Source of the DNA: AC-32 sp035518635
Lineage (GTDB): Bacteria; Actinomycetota; Thermoleophilia; Gaiellales; Gaiellaceae
DNA: 64,000 bases
Direction: 5' to 3'
NCBI GenBank assembly: GCA_035518635.1
Contig: DATIXI010000041.1
Coordinates: forward strand, 28,293 to 92,292
Part shown: one piece after another, positions 16,058 through 23,746 of the stretch
Numbering within the stretch: the first letter of the stretch is position 1
Layout of the letters: every line of letters starts with the position of its first letter
Position numbers and translations under genes: made by a program
The notes under the pieces: generated by a model
What the model was told of the DNA's origin: nothing
The model's input: only the letters and a program-made list of their open reading frames with translations
Database searches by the model: none

Positions 16058-16954
16058 ATGAGCGCGATCCTCGCGGAGAAGCTGACGAAGCGGTACGGCG
16101 AGACGCTCGCGCTCGACGCGCTCGATCTCGACGTGCAGCTCGGCGAGACGTACGGATATCTCGGACCCAACGGGGCCGGCAAGACGACCACGATCCGCCT
16201 GTTGCTCGGGCTGCACAGGCCGAGCTCGGGGCGCGCACTGCTCTTCGGCGTCGACGCCTGGCGGGATCCCGTCACCGCGCACGGGCGGACGGCCTACGTC
16301 GCAGGTGAGCCCTTCCTCTGGCCGTCGCTCACGAGCGCGGAGACGTTCGAGTATCTGAGCCGCCTGCACGGCTCGGTGGACGCCGCCTATCGGGACACGC
16401 TCGTCCAGCGCTTCCAGCTCGACACGGCGAAGCGGGTGCGTGCGCTCTCGAAGGGCAACCGGCAGAAGGTGCAGCTCGTAGCCGCGTTCGCCTCCCGGGC
16501 CGATCTGCTCATCCTCGACGAGCCCACGAACGGCCTCGACCCGTTGATGGAGGTCGCCTTTCGAGAAACCGTGCTCGAGGCGAAGGCGCGGGGCCAGACG
16601 GTGTTCCTCTCCTCCCACATCCTGAGCGAGGTCGAGGCTCTCTGCGACCGGGTCGGGATCCTCCGCCAAGGGCGGCTGGTCGACCAGGGCACCCTTTCCG
16701 AGCTCCGCCACCTGAGCGCGCAGACAATCGAGGTCGTCTTTGCCGGACCGCCGCCGGAGCTGCCCGCGATCGACGGGACTCACATCGTCCGCGCAGGCGA
16801 GAACACGCTCCGCTTCGAGGTGACTGGCGACCTCGCTCCCTTGCTTTCTGCGCTCGCCGACCAACCGGTCGTGACGCTGACGAGCCGCGAGCCCACGCTC
16901 GAGGAGATCTTCCTGCACCACTACGACACGAGCGACGGCCGTGTCGGCGGCTAG
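16058..16954 (+). CDS. ABC exporter ATP-binding protein
   Basis: 298 aa. Complete nucleotide-binding domain: Walker A GPNGAGKTT, signature LSKGNRQKVQL (LSKGN in place of LSGGQ, as in many drug/polyketide exporters), Walker B LLILDEPTNGLDP and the switch His in SSHILSEVE. The C-terminal extension (about 215-298) is the usual accessory domain of ABC-2 exporters. It pairs with the permease at 16941, which overlaps it by 14 nt. Likely exports a hydrophobic compound; substrate unknown. Confidence 0.92.
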   Translation: MSAILAEKLTKRYGETLALDALDLDVQLGETYGYLGPNGAGKTTTIRLLLGLHRPSSGRALLFGVDAWRDPVTAHGRTAYVAGEPFLWPSLTSAETFEYLSRLHGSVDAAYRDTLVQRFQLDTAKRVRALSKGNRQKVQLVAAFASRADLLILDEPTNGLDPLMEVAFRETVLEAKARGQTVFLSSHILSEVEALCDRVGILRQGRLVDQGTLSELRHLSAQTIEVVFAGPPPELPAIDGTHIVRAGENTLRFEVTGDLAPLLSALADQPVVTLTSREPTLEEIFLHHYDTSDGRVGG

Positions 16955-18527
16955 CTCGATCGCGCGCAGGGCGTTTGCAGACGGGCGCACGCGCACGCTT
17001 TCGTTCGCGCTCCTCTTCGCCGGTGTCGCGGTTGCGAACGCCGTCGGCTTCCGGCACACCTTCCCGACCCTCGCCGACCGACTCAGCTTCGCCAGGAACT
17101 TCGGCCACGACAAGAGCGTTCGCCTCTTCTACGGCGCCCCGCACGACCTGCTCACCGCTGGGGGCTACACCGCCTGGCGTGCGGGCGGGTCGCTCTCGAT
17201 CTTCGCAGCGATGTGGGGTCTGCTCGCCGCGATCCGGGCGTTCCGAACGGAAGAGGACGCCGGCCGGCAAGAGCTCGTCCTCTCGGGGGCCGTCACGCGG
17301 ACAGCCGCGTTTCTAGCCGCACTCGCCGCCATCGGTGCGGGTGCTCTCGTGCTCTGGCTCGCCCTCTTCCTCGGGCTCGTCGGTGCGCGGCTGCCCGCGG
17401 CAGGCTCGGCCTTCCTCGCCCTGGCCACGGTCGCCGTCATTCCGGCGTTCGTGGGCGTCGGCGCTCTCGCGAGCCAGATCGCCGCGAGCCGCCGAGTCGC
17501 GCTCGAGCTCGGAAGTGCTGCTCTCGGAGGCGCCTTTCTCCTGCGCGTGATCGCCGACACGTCGAGCCTCGGCTGGCTCCGTTGGACGACGCCGCTCGGC
17601 TGGACCGAGGAGCTGCGGGCGTTTGCCGGACAACGTCCGTCCGTCCTCCTGCTCCCGGCGGCCGCAGGCGCACTTCTGCTCCTGATCTCGGCCCTGATCT
17701 CCGGGCGGCGCGACGTGGGTACGGGGCTGCTCCATACCAAGGACAGCGCCGAGCCGAGCTCGCGGCTGCTCGGCTCTCCGACCCGCTACGCGCTGCGCAG
17801 CGAGCGCATCAGCCTCGCCGGCTGGCTGTTCGGGGCAGGCTTCTTCGCCTTCATCCTCGGCGTCATCGCGAGCAGCATCTCGTCCACCACCTTGCCCGCG
17901 AGCGTTCAGCAGCGGCTCGAGAAGCTCGGCAGCGTGGCGATCACGACCCCTGCGGGCTACCTCGGGTTCACGTTCCTGTTCTTCATCTTCGTGATCAGCC
18001 TCTTCTGCTGCTCACAGATAGCCGCCGCGCGGCGCGAAGAGGCCGAGCAGCAGCTCGAGACGCTCCTCGCTCTCCCGGTCTCGCGCCGTAGGTGGTTCGG
18101 AGGAAGGCTCGTGCTGGCCGCTGCCGGGGCCACGGTCATCTCTCTCGTGACGGGCGTGCTTGCCTGGGCGGGCTCAGCCTCGCAAGGCGCGGACGTCTCG
18201 CTGGCGCAGATGCTCGGCGCCGGCGCCAACTGCCTCCCGGCGGCGCTGCTCTTTCTCGGGATCGGCGCACTCGCCTTTGCCGTTCTTCCGCGCGCGAGCG
18301 CGGGAATCGCGTACGGCGTGGCGAGCCTCGCCTTTCTCTGGCAGCTGTTCGGCTCCGTTCTCGGCGCGCCGACCTGGCTGCTCGACCTTTCGCCCTTCCG
18401 TCACATCGGCCTCGTCCCCGCACAACCGTTCCGGGCGGGTGAGGCAGCGGCGATGCTCGCGATCGCCGCGCTCTTGACGCTGGTCTCGCTGCGCCTCTTC
18501 GACCGCCGCGACCTGCTCGGCGCCTAG
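16941..18527 (+). CDS. ABC-2 type exporter permease (polyketide-exporter-like, 12 TM)
   Basis: 528 aa, double the length of a simple ABC-2 permease. Two similar halves each hold about six hydrophobic segments; the second begins near residue 280 (ISLAGWLFGAGFFAFILGVIA). Each half contains the EE-rich regulatory loop: RTEEDAGRQELVLSGAV and RREEAEQQLETLLALPVSR. This is the layout of actinobacterial polyketide-antibiotic-type exporters (TnrB3-like). GTG start inside the end of the ATPase gene implies a tight two-gene operon. Confidence 0.9.
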   Translation: MSAASSIARRAFADGRTRTLSFALLFAGVAVANAVGFRHTFPTLADRLSFARNFGHDKSVRLFYGAPHDLLTAGGYTAWRAGGSLSIFAAMWGLLAAIRAFRTEEDAGRQELVLSGAVTRTAAFLAALAAIGAGALVLWLALFLGLVGARLPAAGSAFLALATVAVIPAFVGVGALASQIAASRRVALELGSAALGGAFLLRVIADTSSLGWLRWTTPLGWTEELRAFAGQRPSVLLLPAAAGALLLLISALISGRRDVGTGLLHTKDSAEPSSRLLGSPTRYALRSERISLAGWLFGAGFFAFILGVIASSISSTTLPASVQQRLEKLGSVAITTPAGYLGFTFLFFIFVISLFCCSQIAAARREEAEQQLETLLALPVSRRRWFGGRLVLAAAGATVISLVTGVLAWAGSASQGADVSLAQMLGAGANCLPAALLFLGIGALAFAVLPRASAGIAYGVASLAFLWQLFGSVLGAPTWLLDLSPFRHIGLVPAQPFRAGEAAAMLAIAALLTLVSLRLFDRRDLLGA

Positions 18528-18531
18528 GGCC

Positions 18532-19992
18532 CTATTCAGCCTCTGCCACGGCGGGAGCGCCGATCGCCTCCTCGCCGTGATGCGCCGGAGCCTGGAGGCG
18601 GGTCTGGAGCAGCAGGCCGCCGACGGCCGCGCCCGCGGCGGCGAAGGCCGCCCCCGCGACGAACGCGACGTGGTAGCCGCCGTTCAGCGCCGCGGCCAGG
18701 GACTCGCCCGAGCCCAGCAGGCTCGTCGTCCTCCGCGCCGCGATGCTGGCGAGCACGGCGAGCCCCAGCGCGCCGCCCATCATGAACGCCGTGTTCACGA
18801 CACCCGACGCGAGGCCGGCCTCCTCGTGAGGGACGTCGCTCATGGCGGCGAGCAGCAGCGGGTTGAACGCCATCCCCGCACCGCAGCCGAGCAGGATCAT
18901 GCTCGGGAGCACGTCCATCGCATAGCTCCCGTCGACCGGCGCGCGCGCGAAGAGCAGGAGGCCGAGCGCCGCCAGCGAGAGGCCGACGGCGAGCGGGATC
19001 CGGATCCCGTAGCGCATCACGAGCTTCGCGGACAAGCCCAGCGAGAACGCGCCCATGATCAGGCTCGTCGGCAGGAACGCGAGGCCCACGTCGAGCGGGC
19101 TGTAGCCGAGCACCCGCTGCAGGTACAGGGCCGAGAGGAAGAACCAGGCGAACATCGCCGCCGCCCAGAGCACGCCGACGCCGTTCGCGGTCGCCACGTT
19201 GCGCAGTCGGAAGAGCCCGAGCGGCACGAGCGGCGAGCTGACGCGTGACTCGATCCAGAGGAACAGCACGAGCAGGCCGGCCGCCACGGCGAGCAGGCCG
19301 AGCGTACGGCCGGTCACCCAGCCCACCTGATTGCCGTTCACGATCGCGTAGACGGCGAGCATCAGCGCCGAGGTGACCGTGACGGCGCCTGCGACGTCGA
19401 GCTTGGTGTCGGCCGCCGGCCCGCGGCCGCCCGGAAGCAGGTAGAGGCAGAGGACGAAGACCGCGATGCCGACCGGGATGTTGACGAGGAAGATCCAGTG
19501 CCAGCTGAGCGTGTCCGTGAGGATGCCACCGAGCAGCACACCGACCGTCCCGCCGCCCGCGGCCACGAAGCCGAAGACGCCCATCGCCTTCGCGCGGTCG
19601 CCGGGCTCGGTGAACAGGGTCATGATCAGCGAGAGCGAGACCGCCGAGACGATCGCGCCGCCGAGACCCTGCACGGCCCGCGCGACCACGAGCGAGGCCT
19701 CCGACGTCGACAGTCCGCAGGCAAGCGACGCGAGCGTGAAGAGCGCGAGCCCGATCAGGAACAGCTTCCGGTGGCCGTAGAGGTCTCCCAGCCGGCCGCC
19801 GAGCAGCAGGAAGCCGCCGAACGTCAGCAGGTACGCGTTGACGACCCACGCCAGCGAGGTCTCGCTGAAGCCGAGGTCGGTGCGGATCGACGGCAGCGCC
19901 ACGTTCACGATCGTCGTGTCGAGCACGATCATCAGCGAGCCGAGACAGAGAACGTAGAGGGCGATCCAGCGCCTGCGAGCGTCGAGAGTCAT
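18532..19992 (-). CDS. MFS multidrug exporter, EmrB/QacA (DHA2) family
   Basis: 486 aa, 14 predicted transmembrane segments. Motif A appears as GGRLGDLYGHRKLF, and the DHA2 signature LDTTIVNVALPSI lies in TM1. The start is ATG 19992 with an AAAGGA ribosome-binding site; the longer in-frame reading would swallow the promoter. Upstream it carries the GATGAGTT-N14-CGTC promoter also found before the STAS and ECF sigma genes, so expression is probably under that sigma factor. Likely proton-coupled efflux of organic toxicants. Confidence 0.93.
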   Translation of the reverse strand: MTLDARRRWIALYVLCLGSLMIVLDTTIVNVALPSIRTDLGFSETSLAWVVNAYLLTFGGFLLLGGRLGDLYGHRKLFLIGLALFTLASLACGLSTSEASLVVARAVQGLGGAIVSAVSLSLIMTLFTEPGDRAKAMGVFGFVAAGGGTVGVLLGGILTDTLSWHWIFLVNIPVGIAVFVLCLYLLPGGRGPAADTKLDVAGAVTVTSALMLAVYAIVNGNQVGWVTGRTLGLLAVAAGLLVLFLWIESRVSSPLVPLGLFRLRNVATANGVGVLWAAAMFAWFFLSALYLQRVLGYSPLDVGLAFLPTSLIMGAFSLGLSAKLVMRYGIRIPLAVGLSLAALGLLLFARAPVDGSYAMDVLPSMILLGCGAGMAFNPLLLAAMSDVPHEEAGLASGVVNTAFMMGGALGLAVLASIAARRTTSLLGSGESLAAALNGGYHVAFVAGAAFAAAGAAVGGLLLQTRLQAPAHHGEEAIGAPAVAEAE

Positions 19993-20029
19993 TCGAGAAC
20001 GGCGTCCTTTCGGTCGGTGTCGGAGAGTA

Positions 20030-20055
20030 GACGGCGCGTGCGGACGGAACTCATC
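20030..20055 (-). promoter_or_regulatory. ECF-type promoter of the MFS gene
   Basis: Minus strand GATGAGTT (20055-20048), 14 nt, then CGTC (20033-20030). GATGAG start to CGTC start is 22 nt, identical to the promoters at 20068-20093 and 21259-21284. The -35 element forms one arm of an inverted repeat with the STAS promoter's -35. Confidence 0.75.
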
Positions 20056-20067
20056 GGTTCCGGGAAC

Positions 20068-20093
20068 GATGAGTTTGCGCCGCGGATTCCGTC
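20068..20093 (+). promoter_or_regulatory. ECF-type promoter of the STAS gene
   Basis: Plus strand GATGAGTT (20068-20075), 14 nt, then CGTC (20090-20093). The ATG at 20103 follows 9 nt after CGTC, implying a nearly leaderless transcript. It is divergent to the MFS promoter, with the two -35 elements facing each other as an AACTCATCG/CGATGAGTT inverted repeat. Confidence 0.75.
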
Positions 20094-20102
20094 CTTCCTG
20101 CG

Positions 20103-20375
20103 ATGAGCGCTCCGCCGGGACCGAGGACCATGGTCTGCGATCTCGACGGGGTGGCGGCGGATGCCTGCACGATCGACGCGCTCGCCCGGCTCCAGCTCGC
20201 CGCACGGCGACTCGGCCTCGAGCTGCGGTTGCGTCGCGTATCCGGTGAGCTCACGGAGCTCATCGCGTTCGCCGGCCTAGGGGACGTGCTCCTCGAGCCG
20301 GGCCGGGAGGCCGAAGAGCGGGAAGAGCCGCTCCGTGCCGAGGAAGAACGTGAGCTCCGCGATCCCGCCGCCTGA
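20103..20375 (+). CDS. Small STAS-domain-like protein
   Basis: 90 aa. The core MVCDLDGVAADACTIDALARLQLAARRLG and LRLRRVSGELTELIAFAGL follows the STAS/anti-sigma-antagonist pattern (strand, helix, strand, helix), with Asp in place of the usual phosphorylatable Ser region. The last 33 codons overlap the convergent sigma factor gene by 99 nt and give an acidic, low-complexity tail (EPGREAEEREEPLRAEEERE). Its promoter matches those of the sigma factor and MFS genes, supporting a real gene. It could modulate an anti-sigma or related partner; inference only. Confidence 0.7.
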   Translation: MSAPPGPRTMVCDLDGVAADACTIDALARLQLAARRLGLELRLRRVSGELTELIAFAGLGDVLLEPGREAEEREEPLRAEEERELRDPAA

Positions 20376-21248
20376 GAGCTCGATCACCTGCAGGGCCCAT
20401 GGCTCATGGCCTCCGGCCGGATCCGGCTTGTACTGCCCGAACGCGGGCGACCCGTTCGCCGCAGTGGTCGGGATCACGCGCGAGCCGCGGCAGCCGATCC
20501 CGGGCCCGAACCACCAGGTGAAGATGTCGTCGCGGCCCGAGAGCCAGAGGTCGAACGGCGGCATCGATTGCGTCGCGTCCTCGCGGATCACCTTCGTGAG
20601 CGCCTCGATGTCGTAGCGCTCGAACGCCTTGACGTAGCGCTCGAGCAGCTCGCGCTCGGCGGGGCCGAGCTCCGCGGCCGGGTCGGAGAGGTCCGTCGAG
20701 TCGAGCGTCGTGCGGGCGCGCTGCAACGCGCTGTTCACCGAGGCGACGCTGGTCTCGAGCAGCTCCGCGACCTCCCTCGCGCGCCAGCGCAGCACCTCGC
20801 GCAGGATCAGCACCGCGCGCTGTCGCGGTGGCAGGTGCTGCAGCGCGGCGACGAACGCGAGGCGGATGGTCTCCCGCTCGACCGCGGCCTCCGCGGGATC
20901 GGTCGGGATCGGCTCGATCCAGGTCACCTCGGGCAGCTCGTGCAGGTTCTCGAGCACCGGCTCTCCTGCAGGGCCGAGGTCCATCGGGCGTGCGCGGCGC
21001 TTGCGGTTCTCGAGCTGGTCGAGGCAGACGTTCGTCGCGATCCGGAAGAGCCACGAGCGCAGCGCCGCCCGCCCCTCGAAGCGCTCGAGCCCGCGCCACG
21101 CGCGGAGGAGTGTCTCCTGCACGGCGTCCTCGGCCTCGAACGGCGAGCCCAGCATGCGGTAGCAGTACCCCGTCAGCTCGTGGCGGTGCTCTTCCAGCTC
21201 GTCCGGGCGGGGAGTGACGGTGAGCGTCCGCTCCTGCACGACCTCCAT
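20277..21248 (-). CDS. ECF RNA polymerase sigma factor with SnoaL-like C-terminal domain
   Basis: 323 aa. Sigma-2 region at about 25-95 (GYCYRMLGSPFEAEDAVQET, RSWLFRIATNVCLD), sigma-4 at about 135-185 (LPPRQRAVLILREVLRWRAREVAELL, SVASVNSALQRAR), then a SnoaL/NTF2-like domain at 205-320 (YVKAFERYDIEALTKVIRED, WFGPGIGCRGSR). This fits the SigX5/SigG-like group (TIGR02960), where the C-terminal domain is thought to tune activity in place of a classic anti-sigma. No anti-sigma gene is adjacent. Its own promoter carries the GATGAGTT-N14-CGTC element, suggesting autoregulation. Confidence 0.93.
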   Translation of the reverse strand: MEVVQERTLTVTPRPDELEEHRHELTGYCYRMLGSPFEAEDAVQETLLRAWRGLERFEGRAALRSWLFRIATNVCLDQLENRKRRARPMDLGPAGEPVLENLHELPEVTWIEPIPTDPAEAAVERETIRLAFVAALQHLPPRQRAVLILREVLRWRAREVAELLETSVASVNSALQRARTTLDSTDLSDPAAELGPAERELLERYVKAFERYDIEALTKVIREDATQSMPPFDLWLSGRDDIFTWWFGPGIGCRGSRVIPTTAANGSPAFGQYKPDPAGGHEPWALQVIELSGGGIAELTFFLGTERLFPLFGLPARLEEHVP

Positions 21249-21258
21249 CCTAGGTAGA

Positions 21259-21284
21259 GACGGTCGCGTGGCCGAGAACTCATC
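21259..21284 (-). promoter_or_regulatory. ECF-type promoter of the sigma factor gene
   Basis: Minus strand GATGAGTT (21284-21277), 14 nt, CGTC (21262-21259), with ATG 21248 10 nt further on. Same elements and spacing as the two promoters near 20.05 kb. Confidence 0.75.
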
Positions 21285-21390
21285 GCCCGCAGATCAGTAG
21301 ATCGCAGCAGGGACATTCAGCGTGCGCCCCGATGCCATCACGCTCCGTCTGCGTCAACGTGACGTTGTGCACGAACCCGGGAGGTGAGTG

Positions 21391-21768
21391 ATGGGTACGA
21401 CCACCGACGGGAGAAGGGCTGAGACATCGCTCAAGCCGCTGAGCGATGAGGAGGAGCTGCGGCAGGAGGCGATCGCGAGCTTGAAGCGAAAGCGCCGCTT
21501 TACGGACGATGCGGTCGCCTACGTTGCCGTCAACGGGGTGCTCTGGCTGATCTGGGCACTCACCGACCGCTCGCTCGACGGCGGCATGCCCTGGCCTGCC
21601 TGGGTGTCCGTGATCTGGGGCTTCCTACTCGCGCTGGACGCGTTGAAGGCGTTCATCTTGTGGCCTCGCAGCCTGCACGGGCCGCTGACCGAGGGCGACG
21701 TGGCCCGCGAGATGGAGCGCTGGAAGCGGACCGGAACCAGGAGATCGCGACCGACGCCGATCATCTGA
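21391..21768 (+). CDS. 2TM-domain protein
   Basis: 125 aa. Start ATG 21391 behind GGAGGTGA; a GTG immediately before it is also in frame. The pattern LRQEAIASLKRKRRFTDDAVAYVAVNGVLWLIWALT and WVSVIWGFLLALDALKAF matches the 2TM domain (PF13239): a charged helix then two membrane spans. The charged C-terminal tail (EGDVAREMERWKR) faces the same side. Members are often attached to LytTR or histidine-kinase proteins; here it stands alone. Role unknown. Confidence 0.8.
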   Translation: MGTTTDGRRAETSLKPLSDEEELRQEAIASLKRKRRFTDDAVAYVAVNGVLWLIWALTDRSLDGGMPWPAWVSVIWGFLLALDALKAFILWPRSLHGPLTEGDVAREMERWKRTGTRRSRPTPII

Positions 21769-21791
21769 CGTTCGCTCGCTGCTAATCGGGA

Positions 21792-21815
21792 GCTAGGCTC
21801 GGCTGGTGCCTGCCG
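21792..21815 (+). repeat. 24-bp direct repeat, copy 1 (no gene attached)
   Basis: GCTAGGCTCGGC at 21792 followed by TGCCTGCCG at 21807; 22 of 24 bases match 22122-22145, where the repeat spans the -10 box and start codon of the antiporter gene. Here it is followed by a GTG-initiated frame of only about 32 codons. Confidence 0.55.
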
Positions 21816-21847
21816 CAGCGGGCGGCCGAGATTCCATGGCCAACCCG

Positions 21848-22015
21848 CTACCAGTTGCGGCTGGATCGAGTCCTCGGGAGGGGCGACGAATGCTCGTCGC
21901 GTAGGCGCTTCACCTCTTCTTGCTCGTGCGTGCTCAGCGAGCCCTCGTCGGCCGCTATCCGTTCGCGCTCCCGTTCCCGGGACGCCCGAACCCAGTTCCT
22001 CAACCTCCTGAGCAT
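21848..22015 (-). CDS. Possible small charged protein
   Basis: 55 aa from ATG 22015 to 21848: very charged (RASRERERERIAADEG, EQEEVKRLRDEH), probably helical. It resembles small acidic/basic proteins often annotated hypothetical in actinobacteria, but no family is recognised. An upstream in-frame start at 22114 exists. No good ribosome-binding site was identified, so it may not be translated. Confidence 0.35.
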   Translation of the reverse strand: MLRRLRNWVRASRERERERIAADEGSLSTHEQEEVKRLRDEHSSPLPRTRSSRNW

Positions 22016-22121
22016 GCTCCCGTCACGTCTCCTCGCTCCAAGTGGCGCCAGCACGGCGAGTCTGCGCTTCTGTCGTTCAGCCGTCAAGCTCGAGCCCTGT
22101 GGCCTGCACTCCAAGCGGGAC

Positions 22122-22145
22122 GCTAGGCTCGGCAGATGCCTGCCG
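22122..22145 (+). promoter_or_regulatory. -10 box and start region of antiporter gene (repeat copy 2)
   Basis: TAGGCT at 22124-22129 is 6 nt before ATG 22136, with no Shine-Dalgarno, giving a likely leaderless mRNA. The whole 24-bp block is repeated 330 bp upstream at 21792-21815. Confidence 0.5.
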
Positions 22146-23746
22146 GGACTCTCACGATGACCTTCACCTCCGGCGACGGGCTGCTCCTAACCGGCCTGCT
22201 CGCCGCCGGGCTCGTCCTGCTCTCGATCTCCCAGTTCGTGCGGGTGCCCTACCCGATCCTGCTCGTGCTGGGCGGGCTCGTGATCGCGTTCATCCCGGGG
22301 ATGCCGCACATCGAGCTCCCGCCCGACCTCGTCCTCGTCGCCGTCCTTCCTCCCCTCCTCTACGGGCTGGCGTTCTTCGCCTCGCTGCGCGAGCTGCGCG
22401 CGAACATCAAGCCGATCGGCCTGCTCGCCGTCGGGCTCGTCCTGATGACGACGGTCGCCATCGCGGTGGTGGCTCACGAGACGATCGGGCTGGGGTGGCC
22501 CGAGGCATTCGTGCTCGGGGCGATCGTCTCGCCCACGGACCCGACGGCGGCCACCGCGATCGGCCAGCGCCTGGGCCTGCCGAGACGCCTGCTCGCGATC
22601 ATCGAGGGCGAGAGCCTCGTCAACGACGGGACCGCCCTCGTCGCCTACAAGTTCGCGGTCGCGGCCGTCCTGACCGGCACGTTCTCGCTGGGCATGGCCG
22701 CGGGCCGCTTCGTGCTCAGCGTCACCGGCGGGATCGCGATCGGGCTCGCCGTCGGCTACCTCGTCCGGCAGCTGCGCAAGCGGCTCGACAACCCGCCGGT
22801 CGAGATCACGGTCTCACTCCTGACCGGCTACTTCGCGTTTCTCCCGGCCCAGGCCGCCGGCGTCTCCGGGGTGCTCGCCGCGGTCACCGTCGGCATCTAC
22901 ATGGGCTGGCACACGCCCGAGCTGACGACCGCGCAGACCCGGCTCCAGGGTCAAGCCGTCTGGGAGATGGTCTTCCTCGTCCTGAACGCGCTGCTGTTCG
23001 CGCTCCTCGGCCTCCAGCTGCCGCAGATCGTGGACTCGCTCTCGGGCTACTCGACCGCGACGCTGATCGGCTACGCGGCCCTCGTCAGCGGCGTCGTCAT
23101 CGGGGCGCGAATCGTCTGGGTCTTCTTCACCCAGTACTGCCCGCACGCCCTCAGCCACTGGGCCCGCCGGCACGATCCCATGCCTTCCTGGAAGGCGAAG
23201 GCGGTGCTCGGCTGGTGCGGGATGCGAGGAGCGGTCTCGCTGGCCGCGGCGCTCGCGCTGCCGTTGACGACCGACGCGGGAGGCGCGTTCCCGGGTCGCA
23301 ACCTGATCGTCTTCCTGACGTTCTCGGTGATCCTGACGACGCTCCTGCTCCAGGGCCTGACGCTGCCGCGCCTCATCCAGGCGCTCGATCTCGACGACGG
23401 CGGTCTCGCGGACAAGGAAGAGGCGAGAGCGCGCATCCACGCGTCCGAGGCGGCGCTCGTGCGGCTCGAAGAGCTGATCGCGGAGGAGTGGGTCCGGGAG
23501 GACACGGCCGAGCGGATGCGGGGCCTGTACCAGTTCCGCAGCCAGCGCTTCCAGGAGCGCTACGACCCCGACGGCGACGGCTCGGTCGAGAGCCGCTCGG
23601 TCAACTACCAGCGCCTGCGACGCGAACTCCTGGATGCGGAGCGACAGGCCGTCGTGGACCTCCAGCGAGGCGGCGAGATCGACGACGAGGTCATGCGCCG
23701 CGTCGTCCGCGACCTCGATCTCGAGGACGCGCGCCTGGACGCCTAG
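22136..23746 (+). CDS. CPA1-family Na+/H+ antiporter
   Basis: 536 aa. Twelve or so transmembrane segments carry the CPA1 ion-binding motifs ATDPTA-like SPTDPTAATAIG (about residue 130) and IEGESLVNDGTALV (about 160), plus GWCGMRGAVSLAAALALP. A charged cytoplasmic tail of about 110 residues (EEARARIHASEAALVRLEEL) ends the protein. It exchanges Na+ or K+ for protons at the inner membrane. The stop overlaps the convergent propeller gene by 4 nt. Start chosen from the -10 box 6 nt upstream. Confidence 0.93.
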   Translation: MPAGTLTMTFTSGDGLLLTGLLAAGLVLLSISQFVRVPYPILLVLGGLVIAFIPGMPHIELPPDLVLVAVLPPLLYGLAFFASLRELRANIKPIGLLAVGLVLMTTVAIAVVAHETIGLGWPEAFVLGAIVSPTDPTAATAIGQRLGLPRRLLAIIEGESLVNDGTALVAYKFAVAAVLTGTFSLGMAAGRFVLSVTGGIAIGLAVGYLVRQLRKRLDNPPVEITVSLLTGYFAFLPAQAAGVSGVLAAVTVGIYMGWHTPELTTAQTRLQGQAVWEMVFLVLNALLFALLGLQLPQIVDSLSGYSTATLIGYAALVSGVVIGARIVWVFFTQYCPHALSHWARRHDPMPSWKAKAVLGWCGMRGAVSLAAALALPLTTDAGGAFPGRNLIVFLTFSVILTTLLLQGLTLPRLIQALDLDDGGLADKEEARARIHASEAALVRLEELIAEEWVREDTAERMRGLYQFRSQRFQERYDPDGDGSVESRSVNYQRLRRELLDAERQAVVDLQRGGEIDDEVMRRVVRDLDLEDARLDA

